Origin: Plasmodium coatneyi | Taxonomy: Eukaryota > Apicomplexa > Aconoidasida > Haemosporida > Plasmodiidae | Assembly: GCF_001680005.1 (NCBI RefSeq) | Contig: NC_033565.1 | Coordinates: 1,655,501 to 1,719,500 of the forward strand | Direction of reading: 5' to 3' | Length of the DNA: 64,000 nucleotides | In this document: positions 35,690 through 46,771 of the stretch, piece after piece | How positions within the stretch are numbered: position 1 is the stretch's first letter | How the letters are laid out: the number at the start of each line of letters is the position of its first letter | Program-made: the position numbers and the translations under genes | Notes under the pieces: model-generated | Seen by the model: only the letters and a program-made list of their open reading frames with translations | What the model was told of the DNA's origin: nothing | Databases searched by the model: none

Positions 35690-36440
35690 TCTTTTTTTTC
35701 CGTTATTCTTTTTCCTTTTTTTTTTCGTATTGTATGAAAGTGTTGACTCTTATGTGTAAGCAATATAAGTTCTAAGGAAATTTTTTTACCTTATTGATTT
35801 GTTTTGTAATTTCTTAATTTAAGATTCAAAATATGTTCATTAAATTTTTTTTTGTTATAAATTTTTGTCTTTGTAATTTTTTTTATCTTAACATAATGAT
35901 TCTCCTTCTTCTTCCTAAGGTCCAATTATGGACATATTTGAAAAGGTGCTCCTCCCAAATTGTGCGCGAAGGTTCTCGCGAAAGGTTCCCGCGAGCGTCA
36001 ACAGCGGTTCGCGCCCCCTTCTTCTTTTATGTTATACACATCTTTTAGATGCGCAGTTCACATGTGAAGCGTGAATAATAATGTTAACATGAAATAGAGA
36101 AGAAAGTTGCGTTCTTTCTGCTTTCTTTTTTTATTCGAATTAAAGTATAATATTAGTTAATTAAAACCTTGCGCAAAAAAAAAAAAAAATTTCCCTAAAT
36201 ATAAATTTGTCACACAAAAAAAATTTCACCAAAAAAAAAAATGTGCCCTAATATAAATTTGTCACACAGAAAAAATTGCGAAAAAAAAAAAAATTGCAAA
36301 AATGAAGTTATCCAAAAAAAGAATGCCCTAATATAAATTTGTCACACAAAAAAAATTTAACCAAAAAAAAAAGTTGTCCAAAAAAAAAAAGAATGCCCTA
36401 ATATAAATTTTGTCACACAGAAAAAATTGCAAAAAAAAAA
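35690..36440 (+). repeat. KIR 3'-flank repeat, copy 2
   Basis: Downstream of KIR-3. It has the same element order as 29450-30390: T-rich stretch, GC-rich patch with TTCTCGCGAAAGG (35930-36020), ACACATCTTTTAGATGCGC, then an array of CCCTAATATAAATTTGTCAC units separated by A runs. Confidence 0.8.
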
Positions 36441-36654
36441 AAGAGGAAGGAACCATGTTATTGTGCGAGCACCGGAATGTTGTTATACACTGTTGAACTA
36501 TTGCATATATATTTTGTACTTACGAACACATACATGGAAAAACAAAGGGGTAAATCACAAATAAAAAGAACTTAATGAACTCTCTATATAAGAATAAAAG
36601 GAGTAACCGCATTGTATGAACAAATAAATTTACGGTGACAAAAATGAATAGTTC

Positions 36655-36920
36655 AAACAGATCTTTACTGTACACGATGTAAGGTGGAGTGAGGAATCCT
36701 TTTTAATTTGGGAATAATATAATAAATATGAATAATTATCAATAATCAATTTAAGCAATAGTAGAATGCGAGTTTAAAGGTGAGGTATAAGTATAATACT
36801 TTGGGAAAAGAATTACATTCATACGTACGAAATAAGTAATATATGTATAGAAATATAACGCTAAGGATGGAAGAATGGAATATTGTGTATGTGTAGGCGT
36901 AAAATATAATATAGTTTCCC
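36655..36920 (+). repeat. Duplicated KIR upstream block, copy A
   Basis: Runs in parallel with 48995-49280: shared words include ACAGATCTTTACTGTACAC, GGAATCCTTTTTAATTTG, AGGTATAAGTATAATAC and GGGAAAAGAATTA, in the same order and spacing. Both copies lie a few hundred bases upstream of a KIR gene (KIR-4 and KIR-7). Confidence 0.8.
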
Positions 36921-37243
36921 TTTTTTTTATGTTTTTATTATGGACGACCCTTAAAATTATGGAAGCCCTATTATGAGTGAATGAATAGTATATATTCAGA
37001 AATTCAGTACATGTGCCCATGTGTTATAATTAATTCCAATAATAAGGAAATATTTGCTATAAGAGATGAAAGTTAGAATTTAATGTAGAACCATAAGAAT
37101 AAATATAAATATGGGAAAGATGAAATAGTCAAGAAGTATACCTCAGAAAGGGCGAAAGGGTGTACATACCAAAGGGTGTGCACACACACATATTAGGATA
37201 AAATTTGTTATAAACCAATATATTATAACAAGATTAGAAAGAA

Positions 37244-38751
37244 ATGGAAGAGGTTAGAGAATTTTTAAGCAGGACAAGTAGGCTTATGGTGCCCAATGAA
37301 TATTCCATCTAGTATATAATACATTATGTTAATGTATATGCATAATGTAACGCATACATATATATATATTTTTACATTTACAGGTAGATTGTTTCGGACA
37401 ATCAGATCCTGGAAATATATATAGGAACTTCCCTGAATGGATAAATACGAATACGCAGAATAGTGGGTGTGAAGAAGTGGAGGGAGCAATGAGGAAAATG
37501 TTGGATACATATAACATTCCTGGTGGATCGGCAGGACAAATTGTGGATACATGGTGTAGTATAAATAAAATAGACGCAAATAATAGACCACCGGATGGAT
37601 TTGACTGCACTTTCCTCTATTATTTGATAGGATATATAGTGTCAAGCGCAGTGAAGCAGAATAATCAGAAGTTTATGAATGTTATGACGGGCATATATGA
37701 AAAGGTGAAGCAGGTGGAAGGTGTCGAGGAATGTGGAACTCTGTGGCTCAATATAAAGCAAGAGCAATTCGGAAATTTAGAAAAATTATACAAATATATG
37801 AAGAATTATGCACACATAAGGAGTAAAATAGTTAGCGGCATGTCCACAGTGTGCTACCAGGAATACATGAAATACCTGGGAGATAGTGTTATTACACATA
37901 AGAAAGTACAACAGGCATGCTGTCGAAGTGATAAGACAGGGGATTATTGTAAGGAATTTAACGAAATGTTTAGGAAGGATGGGAGAGGTAAAGGAATTGA
38001 AGAACCAGCAAATCTGCTGAGTGAATTAATGAAGAAGCTCGGAATACCAGAAGAATCGATAGAACGGAATGACCATGAGAATCCGGTACCTTGTCAACTG
38101 AGGACTGTGTCAAGTGCAGAGGCTCCGGGGTATCCCATAACGGAGAAGCCTGTGGACGATACTGGACAACAGTTATCACATACATCAGATACAGGTCATC
38201 AGGGACTACAACATTGGGAAGATAAGGCATTACAAAGTGGAGTCAGTTTTGATGCCCGTTCTATGCGCACGTCTGATCCACGAACCTCTATTGGTGCAGC
38301 ATCCCCCGGGAACACCATGACTACCGCTGTTTCTAGTGTGTTCTCCATACTAGGAATTGGCAGCGTTATCACTTTCCTTTTATATAAAGTATAATTATCA
38401 TTAAAAATATATATTATATCAATTATTAGTGTCCCCCTTATGAACAGTAAGTAAAGGAAGTAAACCTGTGTTATATATATATACGTCGCAAATGTTATTA
38501 TTCCCCTTCCTCTCATACCTCAGTATACTTTTATATTCTCTGGAATGAGAAGTAGTTCTTTCCTTAAAGGAAGAAGGAGGAAGCGATCCATTACACGTAA
38601 TTCGGATATGTTCTTAGAAGACACCTTAACAACATTATATACAACAACTGATGATTCTACAACGGATAACTCTACAATAGAATCTGTAGCAGGGGAATCA
38701 ACAGGCTCTATGAACAATTTTACCTTATATAATGGTAGGCAATCTAACTGA
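37244..38751 (+). CDS. kir: KIR-4: KIR with premature stop in the tail
   Basis: Exon 2 is 37384-38388 (335 codons) and exon 3 is 38524-38751, joined TATAAA|GTATAA..CTCAG|TAT in phase 0. Exon 1 is probably 37244-37252 (MEE, donor GTTAGA), supported by alignment with the KIR-7 exon 1; total about 413 aa. The ectodomain is diverged: the usual FYYWLGD reads FLYYLIGY, with the Trp lost. The spacer before the anchor is long and rich in H, Q, D and S; the anchor is around FSILGIGSVITFLLYK. Exon 3 hits TGA at 38749-38751, but the same frame continues 19 codons to TAA at 38809-38811 and there ends NIGYGRM, the normal family ending. So the last 19 residues were lost by a recent nonsense change, or an error. 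Confidence 0.85.
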
Positions 38752-38811
38752 AGAGCAAATAATAAGAGACCGCAACAGAATAGAAATAATATTGGTTATG
38801 GACGTATGTAA

Positions 38812-39279
38812 TGCTGTTCCTCTTCAAATTATAAGTAGTGTGTATGTAATATTCCTTCCATTCAAACTATAGTAATTTCAAAAATTTTGAGTACATTACC
38901 ATAAAGGAATTATGTGAAATGTATAGGGGAAGAATTCTATACATGTGTATATATAAATAACATTGTGTGTGTAGAATGAAAGAAATAGAAGAAGAAGCGA
39001 ACAAAATGCGAAAAGGGGAAAAGGAAGAACAAATTATTATTATTTAAAGAACGATTATAAAACAAAAAAAGAAGGAAGAAGGAAATATGAAGAAAAGGGA
39101 AAGAAGTAAGAGGAGAGAGAAAAAAGGAAAATAAAGCAAAGTAGGGAAAAAAGGCTATTTTGTTCCTTACGTTGTATGAATGTTGTAGTTCCTTATTGTT
39201 CCTTCCTTGGGGAGGAGGCATTAAGTGCTAATTATAATTAGTGAAGGGGTATATTACAGGCAAGGCTCCATGGAACATT
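38812..39279. other. Intergenic between convergent KIR-4 and KIR-5
   Basis: A short 3'-to-3' region, A/G-rich around 38980-39150. On - the KIR 3'-flank motif GGAAGGAACAATAAGGAAC lies at about 39190-39210. Confidence 0.55.
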
Positions 39280-40796
39280 CTACATGCGATGGTAAGCTAC
39301 ATTTCTCGTTCGTTCCCCAATCCTCTGGTGTTGTTGTTCCCTTCGTTGCCTGTGTTGGCTTTGCTGCTGCCTCTGCCGTTGTCGCGGTTGCCTACTGGTT
39401 GGTGTTCGTCCTGTTCTTCCTGTTCTTGTGGACGCTGTAGTATATGGAGCAGAATATTCGGTTAAGTTGTCTGTTGTGGTGGAACCAAGTGTGGAACCCT
39501 TCTCTGTTGTGTATTCCGTGCTCGTATCCAAGTTGTGTCTAAGTGCTCCTCTTTTTCTTCTATTGTTACTATGTCCAAAAGATTGGGTGTTACGTAATCC
39601 AGAAAATAAATTGGTATACTAAAATAAAGAAGAGAGGAGGGGAGGAAAGGTGGGAATGTGTATAACGCAAGTTACGCTTTTTCCCTCATTCCTTCCTCAT
39701 TTATTTATTTTTTTTCATAAGAGTTAGTGGTCATGACCATCCCCCCTTAGGTTTCCTTACACCCCCCTGTGAGGGTAATTATAACGGTAGTTGTAATGGT
39801 AATTGTTGTACTCATAATTGTTGTAATTGTACTTACTTTGTAAAGAAGGTAGGTAAGTGTTGGTAGTCCTATGGTGATCAATGTACCCGATATGGTTGCT
39901 GGGATGCTTATAGATGAGTTCAGATTTGCACCCTGTTCAGCTGCTGCTTCAGGTTGTGATTTGCACTTCAGTTCTTCTAGTTTCTGATCGTCACAGTAAT
40001 CTTTCCAATTTCCTTTCGAATTGAACCAGAAACAATATGGGTCCTTATTATCCTTACCTGTCCCATCACAATATTCTTTCACTTTAGTACAAGCTTCCTT
40101 AACTTTCCCCCGATACTGTGACAACTTGTCCGAGCAATCGCGATCACCCTGTTCTAAATACTTTTCTACATCCTTATAATCGTAGTAGTAGTCGAATACC
40201 GTTTTCCTATTCTTGGAAATAGTTCCGTTATCATCTTTGTATTTAATATTACATTCATTTTCAGAGAGAAACGTTCCCATCGTCCTGTAAATTTTATCCA
40301 GGACGTCCAATACACTATTGTCCTGTGCATACTGGAAGACCTGATCTTCTACCCAATGATAGAAAAAACGGCAGGGTTCATCATTATTGGACCATTCCTC
40401 TTTCTTTTCATATGCATAACAGTAAGCACCCATGAATTTACCCGCAAAAGAAGTAAGTCCTTCGTGCGCCCTTAATTCCACTTCCAATTTAATCTTCGGT
40501 CCTTCGGCCCCCGTAATAAGGGATTTACATAAGTCCCACTTAGCCCCATTGAACTTATCATAGAATTGGGTCTTGGAAGGTAATTGATCTAATTTCACAT
40601 TCTGCAAATATATTGTCCATAAGGAAGTGGAAATATATAATTACACGTTCCCCCATTTATTCTTTATTTCCGGTGATTTGATTATATTATGTATGCAGGG
40701 AAGTTTGGCGTACACATCACATATGTCCCTGAAACACTTTTAAACAAGCACAAAAGGGAACTGGTAATTTTTTTCCCTTACATCTGTTGGTGACAT
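39280..40796 (-). CDS. kir: KIR-5: KIR surface antigen, three exons
   Basis: Exons: 40796-40782 (MSPTD, donor GTAAGG), 40601-39837 (ectodomain and anchor, donor GTAAGT) and 39618-39280 (tail); all phase 0, about 372 aa. Exon 2 starts NVKLDQLPSKTQFYDKF, a typical KIR opening. The core CRFFYHWVED departs from the usual YWLGD. Several cysteines follow, then the anchor around ISGTLITIGLPTLTYLLYK. The tail starts YTNLFSGLRNTQSF, contains Ser/Thr-rich words, then an Arg/Gln-rich run, and ends RNVAYHRM. The gene is intact. It converges with KIR-4 on its 3' side, and its upstream side faces a 1.5-kb gap before the broken lysophospholipase gene. Confidence 0.9.
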
Positions 40797-42358
40797 GGTT
40801 TACGTATATTCCTCTGTGTATATAATAAAAATTGTGGTCATGATTCTTCCAGCACATTCGCACAAAGGACATATGTGAAAATTTTGCTCCGTTCCCTATG
40901 ATAATTATGAATGAGCATACATGTTAAATTTTTTCATTTCCCCCCTTTTTCAGTTCTTTACATGGGTCAGACTTTCAACTAGTGGATAACCTACCACATA
41001 TATTTATATGTGTACCCAACTGTTCAATATATAATTGAAGCAAAATTGAAGCGGAATTAAAACGGATGAACAAAGAATTTTAAAGTGGGAAGTGGAAGAA
41101 AAAAAACATTAATTTTTTCATGTATATGTGTTCATTCATTCATATTATTATGGGTTCTTTATGATGGTTCAGGATGTTGCACACAATTATTTTGCACCTT
41201 CCCATTTATTATGTAAAAAAAGGGAAGCTTGGCGCAATTTTTCTTCTTCTGCGGTAAAAATTTGTTTTGCCCATAGAGTTCATTACTGCTCTGTTGGTAC
41301 GTAAAAATAATGTTAAAGTTTGTTATTGTATTCAGTATATGAATACGGAGCGCTTCCAATCCCCTATATTTTTTGTGGGTGTGTAATTTCCTTCCTATTC
41401 AGCGAAGTACATAAATGTTCAAAATATGTGAGCTATGGTCAAACGCACAAGAAGTTGTACGAAATATGTAGGAATACATTTATGTGCACCGCCGTAGTAG
41501 TACCTCCCTGCAGGGCATACGCACATTCCTATCCGTTAATGCAATTCTCGCGTGGTTCCTCATACAACGATAAGCAGATATTCGAAGAATGCATTTGTAC
41601 ATTCCGTTGTGTAGTGAACAGTATATGTAACTGTTACCTTGCATTTACAGAAAGAAGAAGGAAGAGGGAAACCACACCACATCACCACGGAACATCCTTC
41701 AGTGTGTTATAGTCCATATCCAACAACGGCTGTCAACAGCACAAGGTATAGTTTTTAAGCAGTGTTGAGATTGTTTTGGAGGCTGAGCAGTTTCTTTTTT
41801 CTTTTTTTTCTTTTTTTTAAAGTAAATATATTAACATGCCGCATATATGTGCCTATATATACACTTAATAACACGAACACCTTTTGTGTCTTTTTATTAT
41901 ATTTGTTACGAAGAATTTTTATCTTATTAAAGAGTAATGCTTTTTTTTTTACTTGACTTCATTTGTTTTTTTTTCTCCTTTGTTCTTTGTTCTTTTTTTT
42001 TTCTTTTTTCTTTTTCTCCTTGAAAAATAATCACATTTGTGCCATGTGATTTATGTATCATATGTTGCTGTTATAGGTCATTTGTTATAACACTAATATT
42101 TATGTGTACACTTATATGAACAATAATTCAGTTAAACTTTTACGTATTATTTTAAGGCGCAAAAAAGGAAGGAAAGAAAGAAGAATGTATGCATAGAAGA
42201 AAAAAAGAAAAAAAAAAAAAAAAAAAAAAAAAAGAATGAACAAATACACACTGGAGTTATACAGGCTGCGTTTTGTTTGATACGTGTTCGCGCCCTCCCA
42301 TGTGTATGATCAGAATCGCGCGATGAAGAAATATGCTTAAGGGGGGTGACTCGGCTTC
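40797..42358. other. Intergenic upstream of KIR-5 and of the lysophospholipase-like gene
   Basis: No confirmed gene apart from a doubtful cysteine-rich ORF at 41320-41712. T-rich and A-rich runs occur around 41790-42230, including about 28 A at 42207-42233. These are probably promoter DNA for the two diverging genes. Confidence 0.45.
41320..41712 (+). CDS. Doubtful cysteine-rich ORF
   Basis: An open frame of about 130 codons with many cysteines (CGC, CSKY, CRNTFMC, ECICTFRC, CNCYL) and a basic tail (ERRRKRE). Composition is less AT-biased than the flanks. It lacks an ATG until well inside the frame, so it could only be an exon whose start lies upstream (possible acceptor TTGTATTCAG just before TATATGAATACGG). 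I do not recognise the sequence. It may be chance or a decayed exon. Confidence 0.2.
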   Translation: MLLYSVYEYGALPIPYIFCGCVISFLFSEVHKCSKYVSYGQTHKKLYEICRNTFMCTAVVVPPCRAYAHSYPLMQFSRGSSYNDKQIFEECICTFRCVVNSICNCYLAFTERRRKRETTPHHHGTSFSVL

Positions 42359-43462
42359 ATGGAGCACCAAAGCATGATTAATTTTTTTAATAAAGATGGG
42401 TTGTTATTACGATCATACGGATGGGTAGTAAGGAATGCGGTAGGCCTCATTGTATTAATCCATGGATTAAATTCACACACGAGGTTTTCATTTTTGAGGC
42501 ATAACGTTGAAATTGTAAATAACGATAAAGCTATATTAAAAGATGGAAATAATTTTTACGTTTATAAAGACAGCTGGGTAGAATATTTTAATAAACATGG
42601 GTATTCCGTTTTTGGATTAGATTTACAAGGTCATGGACTGTCCGACGGGTGGGACAATTTAAAAGCTAACGTAAAAGAGTTTGATGATTTCGCCTATGAT
42701 GTAATGCAGTATATTAGGAACATTCAGGATAGCATAAATGGTTCAAATGGTGATGATATGGGTGATAGTTTGCCATTTCGGGAGGATCAAATATGTGAGA
42801 GGAAACCTCTTCCCACTTACCTAGTAGGTATATCTATGGGGGGAAGTATCGCTTTAAGGATGCTACAAATATTAGGGAAGTCGCATAATAGAAGAGAAGG
42901 TACGGGACTACACATCAGCGGGTGCATTTCCATCTCTCCGATGATAACGGTTAAAAAGCTACCATCGAGAAATTCGTTCCTATTTCAGCACGTTTATCTC
43001 CTATTGTGCAAGTGCATTGCTGATTGGTTTCCAACGGTGAGACTTATTAACAAGTATCTATATAAGAAGTATCCGTATGTTAAATATTTTATTGAGTATG
43101 ATAAAAATCGATCTAAAGGGGGAATCACATGCAGATTTGGCTATGAGCTTTTAAGAACAATTGATAACTTGGACAATGACATAAAACACATGCCTAAAGA
43201 TGTTCCTGTGCTGATTATTCATTCTAAGAAGGACATTTTGTGCTGCTATGGCGGATCCCTATAGTTCTATGATCGACTCAATGTAAACAATAAGGAAATG
43301 CACACATTGGAGGATATGGAGCATACCATCATTTGGGAACCCGGGAATGAGGATGTTTCAAAAAAAATCGTAGATTGGATTATGGGTTTGCCATCGTCCA
43401 AAGTAGGCAGCATATGTCAAAGGGGGAAGAACGCAGTCGTCGAAGGGGAGCAACACGTTTGA
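42359..43462 (+). pseudogene. Lysophospholipase-like alpha/beta hydrolase (PST-A type) with in-frame stop
   Basis: The frame opens at ATG 42359 and runs 301 codons to TAG at 43262-43264, then continues in the same frame for 65 more codons to TGA at 43460-43462. The family is recognised from IVLIHGLNSHTR (oxyanion region), FGLDLQGHGLSDG, the nucleophile elbow GISMGGS with Ser159, and IIHSKKDILCCYGG with the acid residue. The catalytic histidine word LEDMEHTIIWEPG lies only beyond the stop. Without readthrough the product would lack the third triad residue and the last helix, so I call it inactive. PST-A genes form a subtelomeric family of predicted lysophospholipases; several are exported or act on host or parasite lipids. 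A single-base sequencing error would restore it. No other lesion is visible, so the change is young. Confidence 0.88.
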
Positions 43463-44725
43463 GGTGGTTAACATATAGGAGGTGTTTCTCCCTATGAAGA
43501 AAGGAGTGCACATGTGCTTCTCTTTTTTTTTTAAGGAAATATGCAATCCACCTTTTTTACTAACACCATGGGGGGATATTCGTAATAGCGCGAATGTGTG
43601 TACACCTCACGGGAGTAACATTTTGTGTAACCCATCTGTTTTTTATTTATTATTATTTTTTTTTTTTATGTTCATTAGTGTTGATCATTTTATTGTGCAT
43701 TATTTATTTTTTTTTTCTTTATGCTCCCTTCATAACTGTTTACTATGTGGATTAAAAATTATAATCTTCCGATTGGCAACATTTATTTTTGATGTGTTCG
43801 TTGCGGAGGATTATTTTTTTTTTTGGACATTTCAACATTCACTTTCACTTTCACATGAAAATGAAAAATATTAAGGAAAGCGAAGAAGTCCTTTTGAAAA
43901 AGGAAGGATGGTAATAAATTAAACAAATATTGTGTTCAATTGTTGTATGTCACAAAACATGGTTCCTATATGCAGAATTAATAATATATATGCATATAAA
44001 CTAAAAAAAAAAGGAAATGGGGAACCTAATAAATTTTCCCGGATCAAAAATTAAACGAAAATATACTTATATCTCTTTCATTTAATGATGCATTAGAACT
44101 CTTCACATGCATATGGTAATATTAATATTACATTATATAAATATTATTTGAAGAATACGTGAAGAAAAAAAAATAAACTTTCTGGTTGTACGTTTACAAA
44201 ACAAGATTTATTAAATTTGACAAATACAGGAATGTTCAAAAATGCGGACATTCCTGAGGATGCCCTATCATTTTTTAAATATAAGCATAATATAAAGTGT
44301 GAAGTATAACACCGCACACCGTTTTTTTGCTTTTTCAAACATTTTGTAATAAATGATCTAAATAGATTTCTTTGTCATGGACATTTTCTTCCCTTTCACA
44401 TTGTTCGACAACCAAACCCAAAATAAGCATTCACATTCTCCATGACACATACTAAGAATTATGAGCACGATATATTTCCCCGCTGTCCTTTACCTAGATA
44501 TGTTCTATTTATATTTCTTCTCTTCCCTTTTATTGTGTACTAAAATATGGACTTTAACTTGTTGATACATAGGCTAATAACTATGGTTCCTATTAGTAAC
44601 GTGATAAAGCGACCCCAAAATGATACGACACCGTTCAACCCCAACTCCTCCTCTCTTTGTACAGTAGCATCGCAGTATACACAGGTGTATTACACATTTG
44701 GCGTTTTTAGAACTATGCTGACCAC

Positions 44726-44822
44726 ATGAAACATATGATCCATATGGATCATGTAGACCATGTCGACCATATAATCCACATGGTCCAAGTGCTGCAGATG
44801 GTCCACGCGATCCACATGGTTT
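44726..44822. repeat. Degenerate 9-bp repeat (GACCATGTA / CCATATGGATC words)
   Basis: About ten loosely repeated words of the form GAYCATRTRG and CCACATGG. On + this reads as a His/Met/Asp-rich ORF, which is a by-product of the repeat. Confidence 0.6.
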
Positions 44823-45719
44823 GTAGAATTATATATATGTGTATCTTGGGCGATGTCGCAACTGTACACAAATTCGTAGTCTGCAATTGGACAGTTCTCT
44901 ATGCTCTGTATGGGCTACCCTTTTTAGGCCCTATGTACGCACCATCTACGCATATAATACGTGGTCATGGCAACCATAGTATTGGAGGTTTGTCTATACT
45001 ACTCAGGTGGGCGACGGCCCCGACGGTGGGCAACACCCTGACGATGGGGGTCCTCCCCGCGTTGGGATCCCCGTCTTTGAGGTCCTTTCCTTTGGAGTCC
45101 TCCCCTCCCCCCCTCATAACCTTATCATACGACCCCAACCAAAAAGTGCAAAAAAAAAAAAAAAAAAGGGAAAGTTAAAAGTATGAAACATCCATAGAAC
45201 TAATTAGCGGGAGTGGAAATGTCAAGCTCGCAAATGAGGGAGGGGGGGAGAGAATGCACTACAGTCTTGGGTTATATTTCAGGCCGAGCACATGTCACCT
45301 TTGGAAGAGGGTTTGGGGGAGTCTACATATGTGCGATGTCGTTTTTACTTTAGTTCCGTTAAAACGTTCTTTCAGGACCTACTCTATGGGACAGCATATT
45401 TCCATAACCTATAAGTTCGATGTGACTGTCGTTGTGGACGACATAATTTGGGGTAAGCACGAAATTCTTATATAAGGAATGTATGAAGAAAAATGTGTAA
45501 TAAATGAATATTTACTAGCACAGCATAAATAGGGGGAATTACTGGAATGCAGCGGTATAGTATATAGAAATAGAGATCACAATATATACAAAAACCATTC
45601 AAGCCATAATTTATCTTTTTATATTTTTTCTTACATTCTTTCTATATAACATACACATCATACAAGTATAGAAAAAAAAGGAAGTACATACACATGCACA
45701 ACAACGTTGTGGAACTATG

Positions 45720-45944
45720 TGCACATTATACACTACTTGAGCACATTCTTTTTTCCTTCATTTATTGGATTCGCTCTGTGAAATATCATGTTATAATAAG
45801 TACCTACTGGGATAATGATTATTATGGTTATATATATACGCATTATTATTATCCCAATAGGTACTTATTATAACATGATATTTCACAGAGCGAATCCAAT
45901 AAATGAAGGAAAAAAGAATGTGCTCAAGTAGTGTATAATGTGCA
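45720..45944. repeat. Large inverted repeat: two 97-bp arms, 31-bp loop
   Basis: Left arm 45720-45816 and right arm 45848-45944 are reverse complements with a single mismatch (C at 45807 opposite A at 45857). The loop is 45817-45847 and is itself partly self-complementary. Just outside, TATG/CATA pairing resumes after a 2-base offset. A partial direct copy of the outer end (CTCAAGTAGNGTA..ATGTGCA) recurs at about 46062-46085. Confidence 0.95.
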
Positions 45945-46771
45945 AACATAATTCACATATGAATAAATTATTTATAGTGTACTCAGCGAAACGGGGCGGA
46001 AGGAAGGAATAAGGGGAACACATAAGTATGTGGAATATAATATAAGATTCAAATAGTAAAAAGCTCAAGTAGCGTAATGTGCATTTTTGGAATAGATAAG
46101 CTAGAATGTACACCAAGGAGTAGAATGAAAAAGGTGAAATTATTATTATTGAACAGTTATAAACAGAGGGAAGGGTGTGTTGCAAAATGTTCGTATACGA
46201 AAATATGCATATTAGGAAGGTGGAGGACTACTCCGTGAATATGCAGTACACACTACATATATGTAAACAATCTTCAAAAACTTTCCCATAAGAACAGTGA
46301 AGCATGAATTAATATAATATGTGCTAACATTTTTTCCCATATGTAACTATTCCTTTATGTACATTATAACTAAGTGGTATGATTAATAATATGATGCTTT
46401 GAACTATTAGCAACAATAAGAGAGTATGGTGTGTGAAGAATATATGAAGTATGATTTTTTATTTTTATTTCATTATTTCTTGCTTAGTTGTTCTTACATT
46501 TCTGGCTTTAGTCACATATATGTGTACAGTCATTTTATGTGTATACATAATGCATTATCATTACTTGAAAATTGAAGCAATATGTATTACTGAGAGGGAG
46601 TGAATAAAAATTTAACAGGAAACTCATAATCACTAATAGAGCTGAATTGTAGCACGCATACAATTCCATGCTCATGATCATGCAACAAGGAATATTTTTG
46701 TACACATTCATTTTGAATGATTGAACCGTTTTAGATTACTTTTTATATATACATAAAAATGTGTATGAAGA

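Larger units (their letters stand above)
35610..37243. other. Intergenic KIR-3 to KIR-4
   Basis: Left half is the KIR-3 3' flank (repeat copy 2). Right half is the KIR-4 upstream region, which is paralogous to the region upstream of KIR-7. Two AAGGGTGT octamers occur at 37156 and 37172. No gene. Confidence 0.6.
43463..46771. other. Intergenic with GC-rich odd segment and large inverted repeat
   Basis: No supported gene. 44560-45480 is locally GC-rich and has interrupted, protein-like reading on - (see findings). A perfect-looking hairpin lies at 45720-45944. The right part is the KIR-6 upstream region with AAGGGTGT at 46171. Confidence 0.5.

Noticed and set aside
44726..45178. + strand ORF starting MKHMIHMDHVDHVDH
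   Set aside because: Its first part is a product of a 9-bp DNA repeat and the rest shows no domain; a decayed gene on the other strand explains the GC-rich part better.
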